Shown one piece after another: positions 22,120-30,689 of a DNA stretch of 64,000 bases (positions are counted from its first letter, which is position 1; each line of letters begins with the position of its first letter). Both the position numbers and the translations under genes were made by a program. Source of the stretch: Pseudomonas sp. G34 (GTDB lineage: Bacteria > Pseudomonadota > Gammaproteobacteria > Pseudomonadales > Pseudomonadaceae). The notes below the pieces were generated by a model, which saw only the letters and a program-made list of their open reading frames with translations, made no database searches and had not been told where the DNA came from. The stretch is taken from assembly GCF_031119625.1 (NCBI RefSeq), contig NZ_JAVHZV010000003.1, positions 1-64,000 on the forward strand. The letters run 5' to 3'.

Positions 22120-23313
22120 TCAATTGATGACACCGGCGGCGCGCAGCGCGTCGATCTCCTGCTGCCCGTAACCCAGCTCGGCGAGGATCTCGGCGCTCTG
22201 GGCGCCCATGGCTTGCGGTGCCAGGGTCAGCCTGGCAGGGCTGTCCGACAGGTTGAACGCCGCCACCGGCACCCTCAGCCCATCGACGACGCTGCCCGGC
22301 GCCGTGTGCTGCTGCAGCACCTGGCGGCACGCCACCTGCTCATCGGCAATCGCCTCCTCCAGGCGGCGAATGCGTGCGGCGGGAATACGCCGGGTCTGCA
22401 GGAACTGCTCCCAGTAATCCGCCGACATGGTGCCGATGATTTTCGTCAACACCTGCGCTTCTTCGGCATGCGCATCGAGACGCTGGTTGTTGTCGGTCTT
22501 GATCATGTCCTCACGACCAAGCGCCGTCCACAAGCGGCGTTGTTGCACCAGGTTGGAGGCACCGATCATCAGCGGCACATCGCTGGCCTGGTAGCAGCCG
22601 ATGGTGGCGAAGGGGAAGACATTGCCCTTCTGCTCCGGGTGCTTGCCGTTCCAGAGCAAGCCGGTGAGGTGCGAGCTGCTCAGGATCAGCGCGACATCGA
22701 GCATCGAGACATCGATGAACTGGCCCTTGCCGCCATTGCGTTCGCGCTGGAACAGCGCGGTGGCGATGGCGAAGGCTGCCGACGTGCCGGTGGCGTAATC
22801 GACCACCGGCGCGCCGGACTTCAACGGCCGGCCATCGCCATGGCCGGTCATCGCCATCATCCCGGAAAAGGCCTGGATCACGTTGTCATAGGCGGTCTGC
22901 TCGCGGCGCGGGCCGTTCGAGCCGAAGGCCGAGATGGAGCAGTAGATCAGCCTGGGGTTGAGTTTCGACATTTCCTCGTAGCCCAGCCCCAGCTCATCGA
23001 ACGCACCGGGGCGATAGTTCTCCACGAACACGTCGGCGGTGGCGATAAGCCGCTTCATCGCCTCGCGGCCCTCGGCGCTCTTGAGGTCCAGTGCCAGGGC
23101 CTTCTTGTTCGAGGCCTGGGCCATGAACGCAGTGCCCATGCCCATATCGTTCAAGGCACGATCGGAGCCCTGCATGCGTGCCTGGTCGGGATCATCAGGC
23201 GACTCGACCTTGATCACCTCGGCGCCCAGCACCGCCATCTGGTAGCTGGCGAAGGGGCCAGCCAGTACGTGCGTCGTGTCGACGACGCGAATTCCCTCGA
23301 ATGCTCTAGACAT
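22120..23313 (-). CDS. CaiB/BaiF family III CoA-transferase
   Basis: This 397-residue protein is a family III CoA-transferase that moves CoA between carboxylic acids. It starts FEGIRVVDTTHVLAGPFASYQMAVLGAEVIKVE (key segment LAGPFAS and GAEVIKVE). The catalytic Asp lies in the FMAQASNKKALALDLKS region in family alignments. GLGYEEMSKLNPRLIYCSISAFG is also typical. Lying between a tripartite carboxylate binding protein and a PrpD-like enzyme, it probably activates the imported acid. The substrate is unknown. Confidence 0.88.
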   Translation of the reverse strand: MSRAFEGIRVVDTTHVLAGPFASYQMAVLGAEVIKVESPDDPDQARMQGSDRALNDMGMGTAFMAQASNKKALALDLKSAEGREAMKRLIATADVFVENYRPGAFDELGLGYEEMSKLNPRLIYCSISAFGSNGPRREQTAYDNVIQAFSGMMAMTGHGDGRPLKSGAPVVDYATGTSAAFAIATALFQRERNGGKGQFIDVSMLDVALILSSSHLTGLLWNGKHPEQKGNVFPFATIGCYQASDVPLMIGASNLVQQRRLWTALGREDMIKTDNNQRLDAHAEEAQVLTKIIGTMSADYWEQFLQTRRIPAARIRRLEEAIADEQVACRQVLQQHTAPGSVVDGLRVPVAAFNLSDSPARLTLAPQAMGAQSAEILAELGYGQQEIDALRAAGVIN

Positions 23314-23474
23314 AGATCCTTACCTGTTGCGACGGAAATCCCGCGCCGAAGATGACCACAGCCCGCGCCCCAACAGCGGTCACTCGCAGGGGGAGTCATC
23401 TTCGGGGATAGGCTGTTCCGGGAAAGGCCAGCCGAGCCTTGCGCTCGCCAGAGCCGCTTCGGCGGCCAGCCGCC

Positions 23475-24476
23475 TTATTGAATGTAGCCGGCTGCCTTGA
23501 GCTGGGTTTGCGCCACGTCCGTCACCCGCTTGACGAAGCTGGTGTACTCCTCGGGGCCCATCCAGGAATCCACCACGCCTGCGTTGCGCGCGTAGTTCTG
23601 GTATTCCTCCGAGCGCATCGCCTTGTGGATGGCATCGGCGATCTGCTGCTGCAGTTCCTTGGGCATGTTCGCCGGCCCGAATACCCCGCGAACCTGCAGC
23701 CAGCTGGTGTCCACCTCATAACCCTGTTCGGCGAAGGTCGGCACATCGGGCAGACCGGTGAGCCGATCCTTGCCCAGCACACCCAGGCCCTCGATACGTT
23801 CGGCGTCGAAGAAGGAGCTGACGGCGCCGAGGTTGGAGACCCCGACATCGACATGCCCGCCGAGCAGGGCCGCGGTGATATCCGGGGTGGAGTTGAAGGC
23901 GACCCAGTTGAACTTGACCCCGGCGGCCTTCTCCAGCATCGAGATGCCGAGGCTTTGCATGGAGCCCGCCGGGCCGAAGCCGCCGACATTGACCTGGCCA
24001 TCGTTGGCTTTGGCCTTGGCGATCAGGTCGTCCAGATTGTTGATCTCGGAATCGGATTTGACGAACAGCAAAATGGCATCCTCCTGGGTCGAGGCGATCC
24101 AGGAGAAATCATCGATGGCGTAGGTGCCCTTGAGATTGGTCAGCATGCTGGTGAAGTGCGACAGGGTATTGACCCCCAGCGTCAGGCCATCCGGGCGGGC
24201 GGCGCGAACCCGCGTCATCTGTGCGGCGCCGCCGCCACCCGGTGCGTTGATGACGATCACCTTCTGGCCGATCTCCGGCTCCAGGTTCTTGGCCAGGGTT
24301 CGGATGAACACGTCCGCGGTGCCGCCCGCTGCCGTGTGCATGACCATGTTGACGGGACCGGTGGGGCGCCACTCGCCTTCGGCCAACGCGGCATCGACCG
24401 CAGCGAGCATTGTCATGGCAGCCAGTACGCTTGCACCCAGGCAGTGACGGGCCTTGTTTCCAGCTTTGCTTAGCAT
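23475..24476 (-). CDS. Tripartite tricarboxylate transporter substrate-binding protein
   Basis: This 333-residue periplasmic protein is of the TctC/Bug type. A signal peptide (GASVLAAMTMLAAVDAALA) precedes the mature domain with PVNMVMHTAAGGTADVFIRTLA and VINAPGGGGAAQMTRV. Such proteins bind di- and tricarboxylates and deliver them to TctAB. Its probable partners tctA and tctB lie about 4-6 kb away, beyond two regulators. It leads the operon with the CoA-transferase and PrpD-like gene. Confidence 0.88.
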   Translation of the reverse strand: MLSKAGNKARHCLGASVLAAMTMLAAVDAALAEGEWRPTGPVNMVMHTAAGGTADVFIRTLAKNLEPEIGQKVIVINAPGGGGAAQMTRVRAARPDGLTLGVNTLSHFTSMLTNLKGTYAIDDFSWIASTQEDAILLFVKSDSEINNLDDLIAKAKANDGQVNVGGFGPAGSMQSLGISMLEKAAGVKFNWVAFNSTPDITAALLGGHVDVGVSNLGAVSSFFDAERIEGLGVLGKDRLTGLPDVPTFAEQGYEVDTSWLQVRGVFGPANMPKELQQQIADAIHKAMRSEEYQNYARNAGVVDSWMGPEEYTSFVKRVTDVAQTQLKAAGYIQ

Positions 24477-24567
24477 TTTCTGACGATCTCCGACGGATGT
24501 TATTTTTTTAATTCGCTATGGGGTCAGCCCCTGAATCAAGGCTCGCAAATATCCAGCGGAGGCGGTA

Positions 24568-24582
24568 CTGACGATTTGTCAG
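24568..24582. promoter_or_regulatory. Possible LysR operator upstream of tctC
   Basis: CTGAC and GTCAG form a perfect 5-bp dyad with a 5-base centre and contain the T-N11-A signature. It lies 92 bases upstream of the tctC start, a usual position for activation by the adjacent LysR regulator. Confidence 0.45.
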
Positions 24583-24726
24583 CCAAAGCGGGCCTTTATA
24601 TTGGGCAGCGCGCCAGGCACTCGAGCGCAGGCGGCAGGCGCTCGGGCACGACGGGTCACAACCGTTATAAGTACCTGCCAAGCGCAATGCCGGATCACCG
24701 GCGGGAGGCCGTAACGGCAACGACGC

Positions 24727-25614
24727 TCAATCGGTCTGCGCCAGCAGCTCGCGCATCCAGGAGAGGAATTTCAGCAGCGGTTCCGAAGGCTTCATGTTGC
24801 GCGGCCAGGTCAGGTAATAGCCTTCGCCGGTCTTGCAGGTGTGCTCGAAAGGCGCGATGAAACTGCCGTTCTTCAACTGGCGTTCGACGAACGCCTTGAC
24901 CGCCACGGCCACGCCGATGTTCATCGAGGCGGCCTCGTAAGCCAGTGCCGAGTTATCGAAGCGGATACCGCTGTCGGCATCGACCCGGCTGACGATGGAC
25001 GACAGCCAGCTTGCCCAGTCGTTGGGCCGCGCCATGGAATGCAGCAAACGCACCCGGGCAAGATCCTGCGGGGTCTCGAGCTTGGCGGACGCCATCAGGG
25101 TTGGCGAGCAGATGGGGATGAGTTCGATATCGACGAGTTTTTCCGCGTGCAGATCGGGCCAGTCGCCGTGCCCCGAACGAATCGAGGCATCGATGTTCTG
25201 GGTGTCGAAATCCACCGGCGCCAGCGACGACGACAGCCTGATCTCGGTCGACTCGTGGGCCTCGTGAAAATTGGCCAGCCGGGGAATCAGCCAGCGCTGC
25301 GAAAAGGTCGTGTAGGACTGGATCGAGAGGATATCGCGCCGCCCTCGGCGCGACACCTTGCGCGCCGCACTGCTGATGTCCTGGAACGCCCGGGTGATGC
25401 CCTCGTAGAGCTCCTTGCCCTCGCGCGTCAGCTCGATGCCCCGGTGCAGGCGCCGGAACAGCGCCACCCCGAAATACTCCTCGAGCACCCGCACCTGGCG
25501 GCTGACGGCCACCTGCGAGACGTTCAGTTCCTCGGCCGCGCTGGTCAGGCTGCACAACCGCGCCGCGGCCTCGAAGGCTCGCAGGGGGTTCAAGGGTGGA
25601 AGGGGGAATTTCAT
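24727..25614 (-). CDS. LysR-family regulator (GcvA-like)
   Basis: This 295-residue protein opens with LPPLNPLRAFEAAARLCSLTSAAEELNVSQVAVSRQVRVLE, a GcvA-type LysR HTH; key residues are SLTSAAEELNVSQVAVSRQV. An effector-binding domain follows. The ATG at 25614 is chosen over an upstream in-frame start. It lies upstream of tctC on the same strand and is divergent from the IclR gene, so it probably regulates the tctC-CoA-transferase-PrpD operon. Confidence 0.9.
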   Translation of the reverse strand: MKFPLPPLNPLRAFEAAARLCSLTSAAEELNVSQVAVSRQVRVLEEYFGVALFRRLHRGIELTREGKELYEGITRAFQDISSAARKVSRRGRRDILSIQSYTTFSQRWLIPRLANFHEAHESTEIRLSSSLAPVDFDTQNIDASIRSGHGDWPDLHAEKLVDIELIPICSPTLMASAKLETPQDLARVRLLHSMARPNDWASWLSSIVSRVDADSGIRFDNSALAYEAASMNIGVAVAVKAFVERQLKNGSFIAPFEHTCKTGEGYYLTWPRNMKPSEPLLKFLSWMRELLAQTD

Positions 25615-25639
25615 TGGATCACCATGATGACGCGAAAGG

Positions 25640-25676
25640 CACCAGCCGCTGCCAGGCAATGGCCTGTCGGCTGGTG
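25640..25676 (-). repeat. Hairpin in the LysR 5' leader
   Basis: CACCAGCCG and CGGCTGGTG pair over 9 bp, and CAGGC / GCCTG extend the stem inward to a 4-base loop. It starts 26 bases before the LysR start codon, so it would form in the mRNA leader. Confidence 0.6.
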
Positions 25677-25864
25677 CACGGGGTCAGAGAAGGCTGAGCG
25701 GGTAGCTGATGATCACCCGGGCGTCGTTGGCGCCACGCGCGAAGTCGGCGCGAACGAGGGGCACGCCCAGGGGGCGGCAGGCGAGGAGCTGTTCATGAAG
25801 ACCTACTTGTTGTTATGGGAATTGCCCCTCGATTATGCAATCGCGCCGCGGATGTTCAACCGAA

Positions 25865-25885
25865 CCATTCCACTCTATGGAATGG
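25865..25885. promoter_or_regulatory. Palindrome upstream of IclR gene, probable IclR operator
   Basis: CCATTCCA and TGGAATGG are perfect 8-base arms around CTCTA. The TTCCA...TGGAA core is like known IclR-family sites. It lies 143 bases upstream of the IclR start. I did not find a second copy before tctB or the beta-oxidation operon. Confidence 0.65.
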
Positions 25886-26027
25886 CTTCGCATGCACGGG
25901 GTATCCTCCCGGCGGCATGCACACATGCGCCCAGGCGGGCAGGCTCGGCCGGGTGCGCGCAGACAATCGGCCAGCACTCAACTGCGGCGCAACCGCCCGC
26001 AGCGTCCACGAACATTCGAGAGAAGCG

Positions 26028-26840
26028 ATGAAGAGTCCCCAAGCCAGGCGCAGCGAAGCGACGCCATCGGCCCTCCCCGGCCAGGGCAAATCGACGCCCA
26101 ATCGTTCGCTGGAGCGAGGCCTGGATCTGTTGCGGGCCTTTCGCCCGGGCAGTGAATACCTGACCAACGGGGAGCTGAGCGAGAGGACGGGCCTTTCCAG
26201 GTCGACCGTCAGCCGCCTCACGCAGACGCTGGTACGGGCCGGCTTTCTGGACTACCACCCGCCCAGCGGCGCCTACCGGCTGGCCTGCTCGCTGCTCAGC
26301 CTGGCCCATAGCCTGTATCACGGCAGTTCGCTGGTACGGGTAGCGGCCCCGCTGATGCGCCAGGTCGCCCGGCAACTGCAGGTGAACGTCGGCCTGGCCG
26401 CCGCGGATGGCGATGAAATGGTCTATCTGGAGTCGATCCGCCTGGGCACGCGCAAGTCTCCGCGCACCATCGCCAGCGGGCAGCGCCTGCCCATGGAGCT
26501 GACCGCACTCGGGCGTGCCTCCTTGGCGACCCAGGACGAGGCGCAGCGGCGTTCGCTGCTGGCGCATTTCCAGGCACGCCGCTGCGCCGCGCGCTGGGCA
26601 ACGCTGAGCGAGGAAATCGAGGCGGCCATGCGCAGCGTCGAAAGCCTGGGCTACTGCGCAGCGTCCTGGCAACCCCAGGTGGTCTCGATAGCCATGCCCC
26701 TCGACCTGCCCGGCTACCGCGGCCACGCCCTCAATATCAGCCTGTCGACCCGCGAAGGCATCGACCGGGTGAGCGCGCGCTACGGCCAACCGCTACTGCA
26801 ATTGGCGCAGGCCATCAGCAGCGAGTTGAGTGCGCGATGA
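26028..26840 (+). CDS. IclR-family transcriptional regulator
   Basis: This 270-residue protein has the IclR winged HTH: SLERGLDLLRAFRPGSEYLTNGELSERTGLSRSTVSRLTQTL (key residues NGELSERTGLSRSTVSRL). An effector domain follows, with RVAAPLMRQVARQLQVNVGLA. IclR regulators often respond to aromatic or carboxylic acids. The ATG at 26028 is preceded by GAGAGAAG. It is convergent with the AbrB-type gene and divergent from LysR, and probably controls the transporter genes to its right or itself. Confidence 0.9.
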   Translation: MKSPQARRSEATPSALPGQGKSTPNRSLERGLDLLRAFRPGSEYLTNGELSERTGLSRSTVSRLTQTLVRAGFLDYHPPSGAYRLACSLLSLAHSLYHGSSLVRVAAPLMRQVARQLQVNVGLAAADGDEMVYLESIRLGTRKSPRTIASGQRLPMELTALGRASLATQDEAQRRSLLAHFQARRCAARWATLSEEIEAAMRSVESLGYCAASWQPQVVSIAMPLDLPGYRGHALNISLSTREGIDRVSARYGQPLLQLAQAISSELSAR

Positions 26841-26889
26841 CCACTACGCCACTCGCCCATTGAACCTCGCCGGCACGGCCAATCCCCCT

Positions 26890-27948
26890 TCACCCGCCTC
26901 TTGCCTCGAAGCGCCGGGCCAGGGCGATGAACCCGTGCACCCCCGGCATGAAGATGCAGATACGCACGATCTGGAAGGACACGATGATGGCCACGCTGTA
27001 GCCGAGAAACTGCGCGGTCAAGGCCATTTCCGTGACCCCGCCGGGCGCGGCGCTGAGCACCATGACCTCCCAGGGCAACCCGGTCAGCCCGGCGAACGCC
27101 ACCGCCATCAGGCTGGTCAGGAACAGGAACAAGAGCATGGACAGGATGATCGAGAGCGTCAGCTTCATCTCCACGAACAGCTCGCGGGTGAACACCGAGC
27201 CCAGCCAGGTGCCCAGCACCACCTGGGCCATGGCCAGCACCAGCGATGGGTACGGCGCGACCGGCAAACCGCTGCTGGACACCGCCGCACTGACCAGCAA
27301 GGCGCCGAAGAAATACGGGTTCGGCAGCCTCAGCCATTTGAACAGCACGGCCCCCGCCAGCGCGGCGACGGCCAACAGCGCCATGCCGCCGACATCCAGG
27401 GCCCCGGCCGCCCCCAGGGTGCGCCCCGCATTGCCCGGCCAACCGTCGGCCACATACAGGGCAATGGGGATGATCACCACGACGCTGGCGATGCGGATGG
27501 TCTGCGACAGCACCACCACGCCCTTGTCCAGGCCGAATCGCTCGGCGATCACCGCGGCCTCCACCGGGCTGGTGGGCAGGGTGCAGAGCAAGGCAGTGGA
27601 ATAATCGAGGCGGCTAAAGCGCTTGAGCAGCAAAGACACGAACAGCGCACAGAGCCCGGTCAGAACAGCCAGGCCAACGATCTCAGGGCCCATTTCGAGG
27701 ATCACCAGCAAGGCCTCCGGGGTAAATGCCAGGCCTACCGTGGAGGCGATGATCATTTGCCCGTAGGGCCGGGTTCTGGCCGAGATGGGCGTTTTCATCA
27801 CCCCCGTGATGTACAGGGCGGCCGTCAGCAGCAACGGCCCGATCATGTACGGCAAGGGCATGCCGATGGCCACGAACAGCCGCCCCATGGCGCAGCACAG
27901 CCCATACAGCGCAAGCAACCGAACCAGGCCGGAAAGATTCATAACCAT
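26890..27948 (-). CDS. AbrB-type membrane protein
   Basis: This 352-residue protein is a polytopic membrane protein of the family named AbrB / putative ammonia monooxygenase in databases; it is unrelated to the AbrB DNA-binding regulator. About ten hydrophobic segments are visible, in two similar halves, with MGRLFVAIGMPLPYMIGPLLLTAALYI and SAAPGGVTEMALTAQF (key segments PLPYMIGPLL and APGGVTEM). Its function is unknown. The start is uncertain: GTG 27951, ATG 27948 and ATG 27942 are all in frame after GGGGAG. It follows tctA on the same strand after a strong hairpin. Confidence 0.8.
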   Translation of the reverse strand: MVMNLSGLVRLLALYGLCCAMGRLFVAIGMPLPYMIGPLLLTAALYITGVMKTPISARTRPYGQMIIASTVGLAFTPEALLVILEMGPEIVGLAVLTGLCALFVSLLLKRFSRLDYSTALLCTLPTSPVEAAVIAERFGLDKGVVVLSQTIRIASVVVIIPIALYVADGWPGNAGRTLGAAGALDVGGMALLAVAALAGAVLFKWLRLPNPYFFGALLVSAAVSSSGLPVAPYPSLVLAMAQVVLGTWLGSVFTRELFVEMKLTLSIILSMLLFLFLTSLMAVAFAGLTGLPWEVMVLSAAPGGVTEMALTAQFLGYSVAIIVSFQIVRICIFMPGVHGFIALARRFEARGG

Positions 27949-28007
27949 CACGCTCCCCTTTCAGGGCCCCTCTGAGCATCGGCGAACGCCCATGGCGCAT
28001 ACGAAAC

Positions 28008-28049
28008 GGCCCGCAACGGCGCGCCATGCCGGCTCTGTCGTTGCGGGCC
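28008..28049 (-). repeat. Inverted repeat between tctA and the AbrB-type gene
   Basis: GGCCCGCAACG and CGTTGCGGGCC are perfect 11-base arms around a 20-base loop. Outside them GAAAC and GTTTC can pair further. It lies 56 bases past the tctA stop and could attenuate or stabilise the message between tctA and the AbrB-type gene. No T-run follows. Confidence 0.6.
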
Positions 28050-28105
28050 CCGAGTTTCCACATCCACCCTGGCCGAGCGAACACCCAGCGCCAGGGTGGC
28101 CGCCT

Positions 28106-29599
28106 TCAGGCGAGGCGCTGACGGGTGAACCTGCCGCACAGGAACTTCAGCGCAGGCAATGCGAAGGACAACACCGCAACCGCCAGCAGAACCAGCGTCA
28201 GCGGGCTGCTGTAGAACACCGAATAATCACCATTGGAGATGACCAGCGCCCGGCGGAAATTGGTCTCGAGCATTTGCCCCAGTACCAGGGCCAGGATGAT
28301 GGGAGCGAGCGGGATATCCAGCTTGCGCAGCACATAACCGAGCACGCCGAAGGCCAGGGTGAGATAGACCGGGAACATCGAGTTCTCGGAGGCGTAAGCG
28401 CCCATCAGGCAGATGGCGGTTACCGTCGCCGCGACCGCCGGGCGCGGGATGTCCGCCACCTTCGCCCAGTACTTCGCCCCGGCCAGGCCAATGAAGATCA
28501 TCACCGGCACGCTGACCCACAACGCCGCGATGACGGTGTAGGGGATCTCCGGGTTGGTGGTGAACAGCAACGGCCCCGGCTGGATGCCATGGATCATCAG
28601 GGCACCGATCATGATGGCGGTTGTCGGCGAGCCCGGGATGCCCAGCGCGAACAGCGGTGCCAGTGCGCCGGATACCGCGGCGTTGTTGGCCGACTCCGAG
28701 GCGGCGATGCCCTCGATGCTGCCCTTGCCGAATTGCTCGGGCGTTTTCGAGGCCTTCTTCGAAACGGCGTACGCCACGAAGGAAGCAATGGAAGCACCAG
28801 CACCCGGGATCACGCCGATGACGTAGCCAAGCACGGAGCTTCTCAACAGGTTGTATTTCAATTGCCCGAAGGTTTTCAGGGGAACCGCAAGTATCCCTGT
28901 CATCGGGTGGCTTTTGGTCTTGCCACTAGCCCCTGCTTCGACCATGAACAGCACTTCGGAAAGCGCAAACAACCCCAACAGCACGGGCACCAGGTGGAAG
29001 CCTTCGAAGAACTCGGGATTGGGGCTGAAGCGCGGGATACCCGTCTGCGTGTCCAGGCCAACGGTTGCCAGCGCCAGGCCAATGCCCATGGCGATAGCGC
29101 CCTTGGCTGCAGAGCCATTGGAGAGCGTGGAGACCAGGCTCAACCCCAGCACCGCCAGTGCGAAATAGGCGGTAGGGCCGAAACTCAACGCGAACTCGGA
29201 AAGCGGAACGGCGGTTACCAGCAACAGGAAGGCGCTGATAAAGATACCCAGGCCCGACGAGATGATGGATATGTTCAGCGCTACCCCCGCCTTGCCTTGC
29301 TGGGTCAGCGGAAAACCATCCCAGGAAGTGGCCACTGCAGCCGCGGTTCCCGGCGAGTTGATGAGAATCGCGGAAATCGCCCCGCCATATTCGGCCGCGG
29401 CATACAGCGAGATCAGCGTGACGATCGAGACCAGCGGATCGAGGCTGTAGGTGAAGGGAATCAGCAAGGCAACGCCGAGGCTCGGGCCCAGGCCGGGTAA
29501 CGCACCGATCATGTAGCCCAGCAGCGCACCGACGATCAGGCCGACCAGCACCAAGGGGTCGGCAAAGGCCGAGAACCCGATCAGGATATTTTCGAACAT
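28106..29599 (-). CDS. tctA: Tripartite tricarboxylate transporter large permease TctA
   Basis: This 497-residue protein is the large membrane subunit of a TTT-type carboxylate importer. The N-terminus MFENILIGFSAFADPLVLVGL and the conserved GALPGLGPSLGVALLIPFTY and GVIPGAGASIASFVAY segments (key motifs GALPGLGPS and GVIPGAGAS) are characteristic. About twelve membrane segments are present. The ATG at 29599 is chosen because it begins the family N-terminus. It follows tctB after 10 bases. Confidence 0.93.
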   Translation of the reverse strand: MFENILIGFSAFADPLVLVGLIVGALLGYMIGALPGLGPSLGVALLIPFTYSLDPLVSIVTLISLYAAAEYGGAISAILINSPGTAAAVATSWDGFPLTQQGKAGVALNISIISSGLGIFISAFLLLVTAVPLSEFALSFGPTAYFALAVLGLSLVSTLSNGSAAKGAIAMGIGLALATVGLDTQTGIPRFSPNPEFFEGFHLVPVLLGLFALSEVLFMVEAGASGKTKSHPMTGILAVPLKTFGQLKYNLLRSSVLGYVIGVIPGAGASIASFVAYAVSKKASKTPEQFGKGSIEGIAASESANNAAVSGALAPLFALGIPGSPTTAIMIGALMIHGIQPGPLLFTTNPEIPYTVIAALWVSVPVMIFIGLAGAKYWAKVADIPRPAVAATVTAICLMGAYASENSMFPVYLTLAFGVLGYVLRKLDIPLAPIILALVLGQMLETNFRRALVISNGDYSVFYSSPLTLVLLAVAVLSFALPALKFLCGRFTRQRLA

Positions 29600-29609
29600 G
29601 GGGGTTACC

Positions 29610-30140
29610 TCAAGAAAAGCTGACGCCGAGAGCCAGGACGAACACCGCATACAACCCCAGGCTCAAGCCCAGAGAAACGGCAATGATCTGCATGGGCCGA
29701 CGCTCACCCGCGGCGAGCATGGTCAGCGCAGAGATGACCGCGACGCCGATCAGGGGCCCCAGCCTGTCCAGGTAGGCGCCGATAGCCAGCAGTACCAGAG
29801 CGGCCAGCACCACCGACAGGGGGCGACAGGTGGTGACCACCGGATGGGCCGAGCGCCGCACGCACTTGACCACCCCGACAGCGAGCATCAGCGCCACGGC
29901 GACGAGGCTGGTCACGGCGATGATCAGCGGGAACTCACCGACGCCTATGCCATTGGGATTCATCGGCCCGGGCAGTTGCCAGGCATACCAGCCATACAGG
30001 CCGAACGCGGCAAACAGGACAACGCCGGCAACAACATCCAACACCCCCGCCGGGGCTTTGAGCGCAGGCTCCGCGTTGCGCGAACCCGGCGTGGACGCCT
30101 GCGTTGTTTGCGAGGTTGGCGACGCACTTGATGTGTTCAT
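29610..30140 (-). CDS. tctB: Tripartite tricarboxylate transporter small permease TctB
   Basis: This 176-residue protein is the small membrane subunit of the TTT importer. A Ser/Thr-rich N-terminal tail of ~35 residues precedes four hydrophobic segments (VLDVVAGVVLFAAFGLYGWYAW, LIIAVTSLVAVALMLAVG and two more). GVGEFPLIIA is family-like. ATG 30140 with GAGGAAG upstream is preferred over a GTG two codons earlier. It leads the tctB-tctA-AbrB operon; the binding-protein gene is separated from it by the regulators. Confidence 0.85.
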   Translation of the reverse strand: MNTSSASPTSQTTQASTPGSRNAEPALKAPAGVLDVVAGVVLFAAFGLYGWYAWQLPGPMNPNGIGVGEFPLIIAVTSLVAVALMLAVGVVKCVRRSAHPVVTTCRPLSVVLAALVLLAIGAYLDRLGPLIGVAVISALTMLAAGERRPMQIIAVSLGLSLGLYAVFVLALGVSFS

Positions 30141-30689
30141 TTGCACTTCCTCTCTCCGCGACCCAGGCCACGGATTTTCACGCCTGCCAGTGGCGTGCTT
30201 GTTTTTATTTTATTGGGTTGTCCACGTACTGAATGCCACTGGATATAACTCGATCCTTTGCCAGCAATCAGCCGTGGATTCGCTAACCGGCAGTCTCAAC
30301 CCGTCGTTCTTACTGCGCACTCACTATGACTGAACGCCCAACCGCCCTGAACTGAGAATTTATTTGGCCTAGAGCAGCAAGTTGTTTGTCAGGCCCGGCC
30401 AATGCTCAGGAAAAACCGCCTGCAGACGCCGCAATACGGGAGCTGGCGAGCACTCTCCTGCCCCCGTTAGTGCGCGTGACTGAACAAGTCGATTGTCACT
30501 GCCGCGACATCCCAACGTTTTGTTAGAGCAATCGACATCTTTAGTCATTTGAACAGCAGGCGTGCTGACTCAAGAATGTTCGGCAGGATGACTGAAGAAC
30601 CCAAGGTTCAAAGCGCCAGTTAGTTTCATGACCTGCCCTTGCGCCAGGCACACCTCGAATCGGTTTATTTAAATACAAGAGAGCCAATA
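30141..30689. other. Divergent intergenic region between tctB and the beta-oxidation operon
   Basis: These 549 bases separate two divergent operons and are more AT-rich than their surroundings, with TTTTTATTTTATT at ~30200-30215. No convincing gene, sigma-54 site or long palindrome was found. Promoters for both operons must lie here but cannot be placed with confidence. Confidence 0.55.

Larger units (their letters stand above)
25615..26027. other. LysR / IclR divergent intergenic region
   Basis: These 413 bases carry the control signals of two divergent regulators. They contain a strong hairpin at 25640-25676 in the LysR leader and a 21-bp palindrome at 25865-25885 upstream of IclR. No gene was recognised. 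Confidence 0.6.

Noticed and set aside
30141..30689. A sigma-54 promoter in the tctB / crotonase gap
   Set aside because: TGGC occurs, but no GC element follows at the right spacing on either strand.
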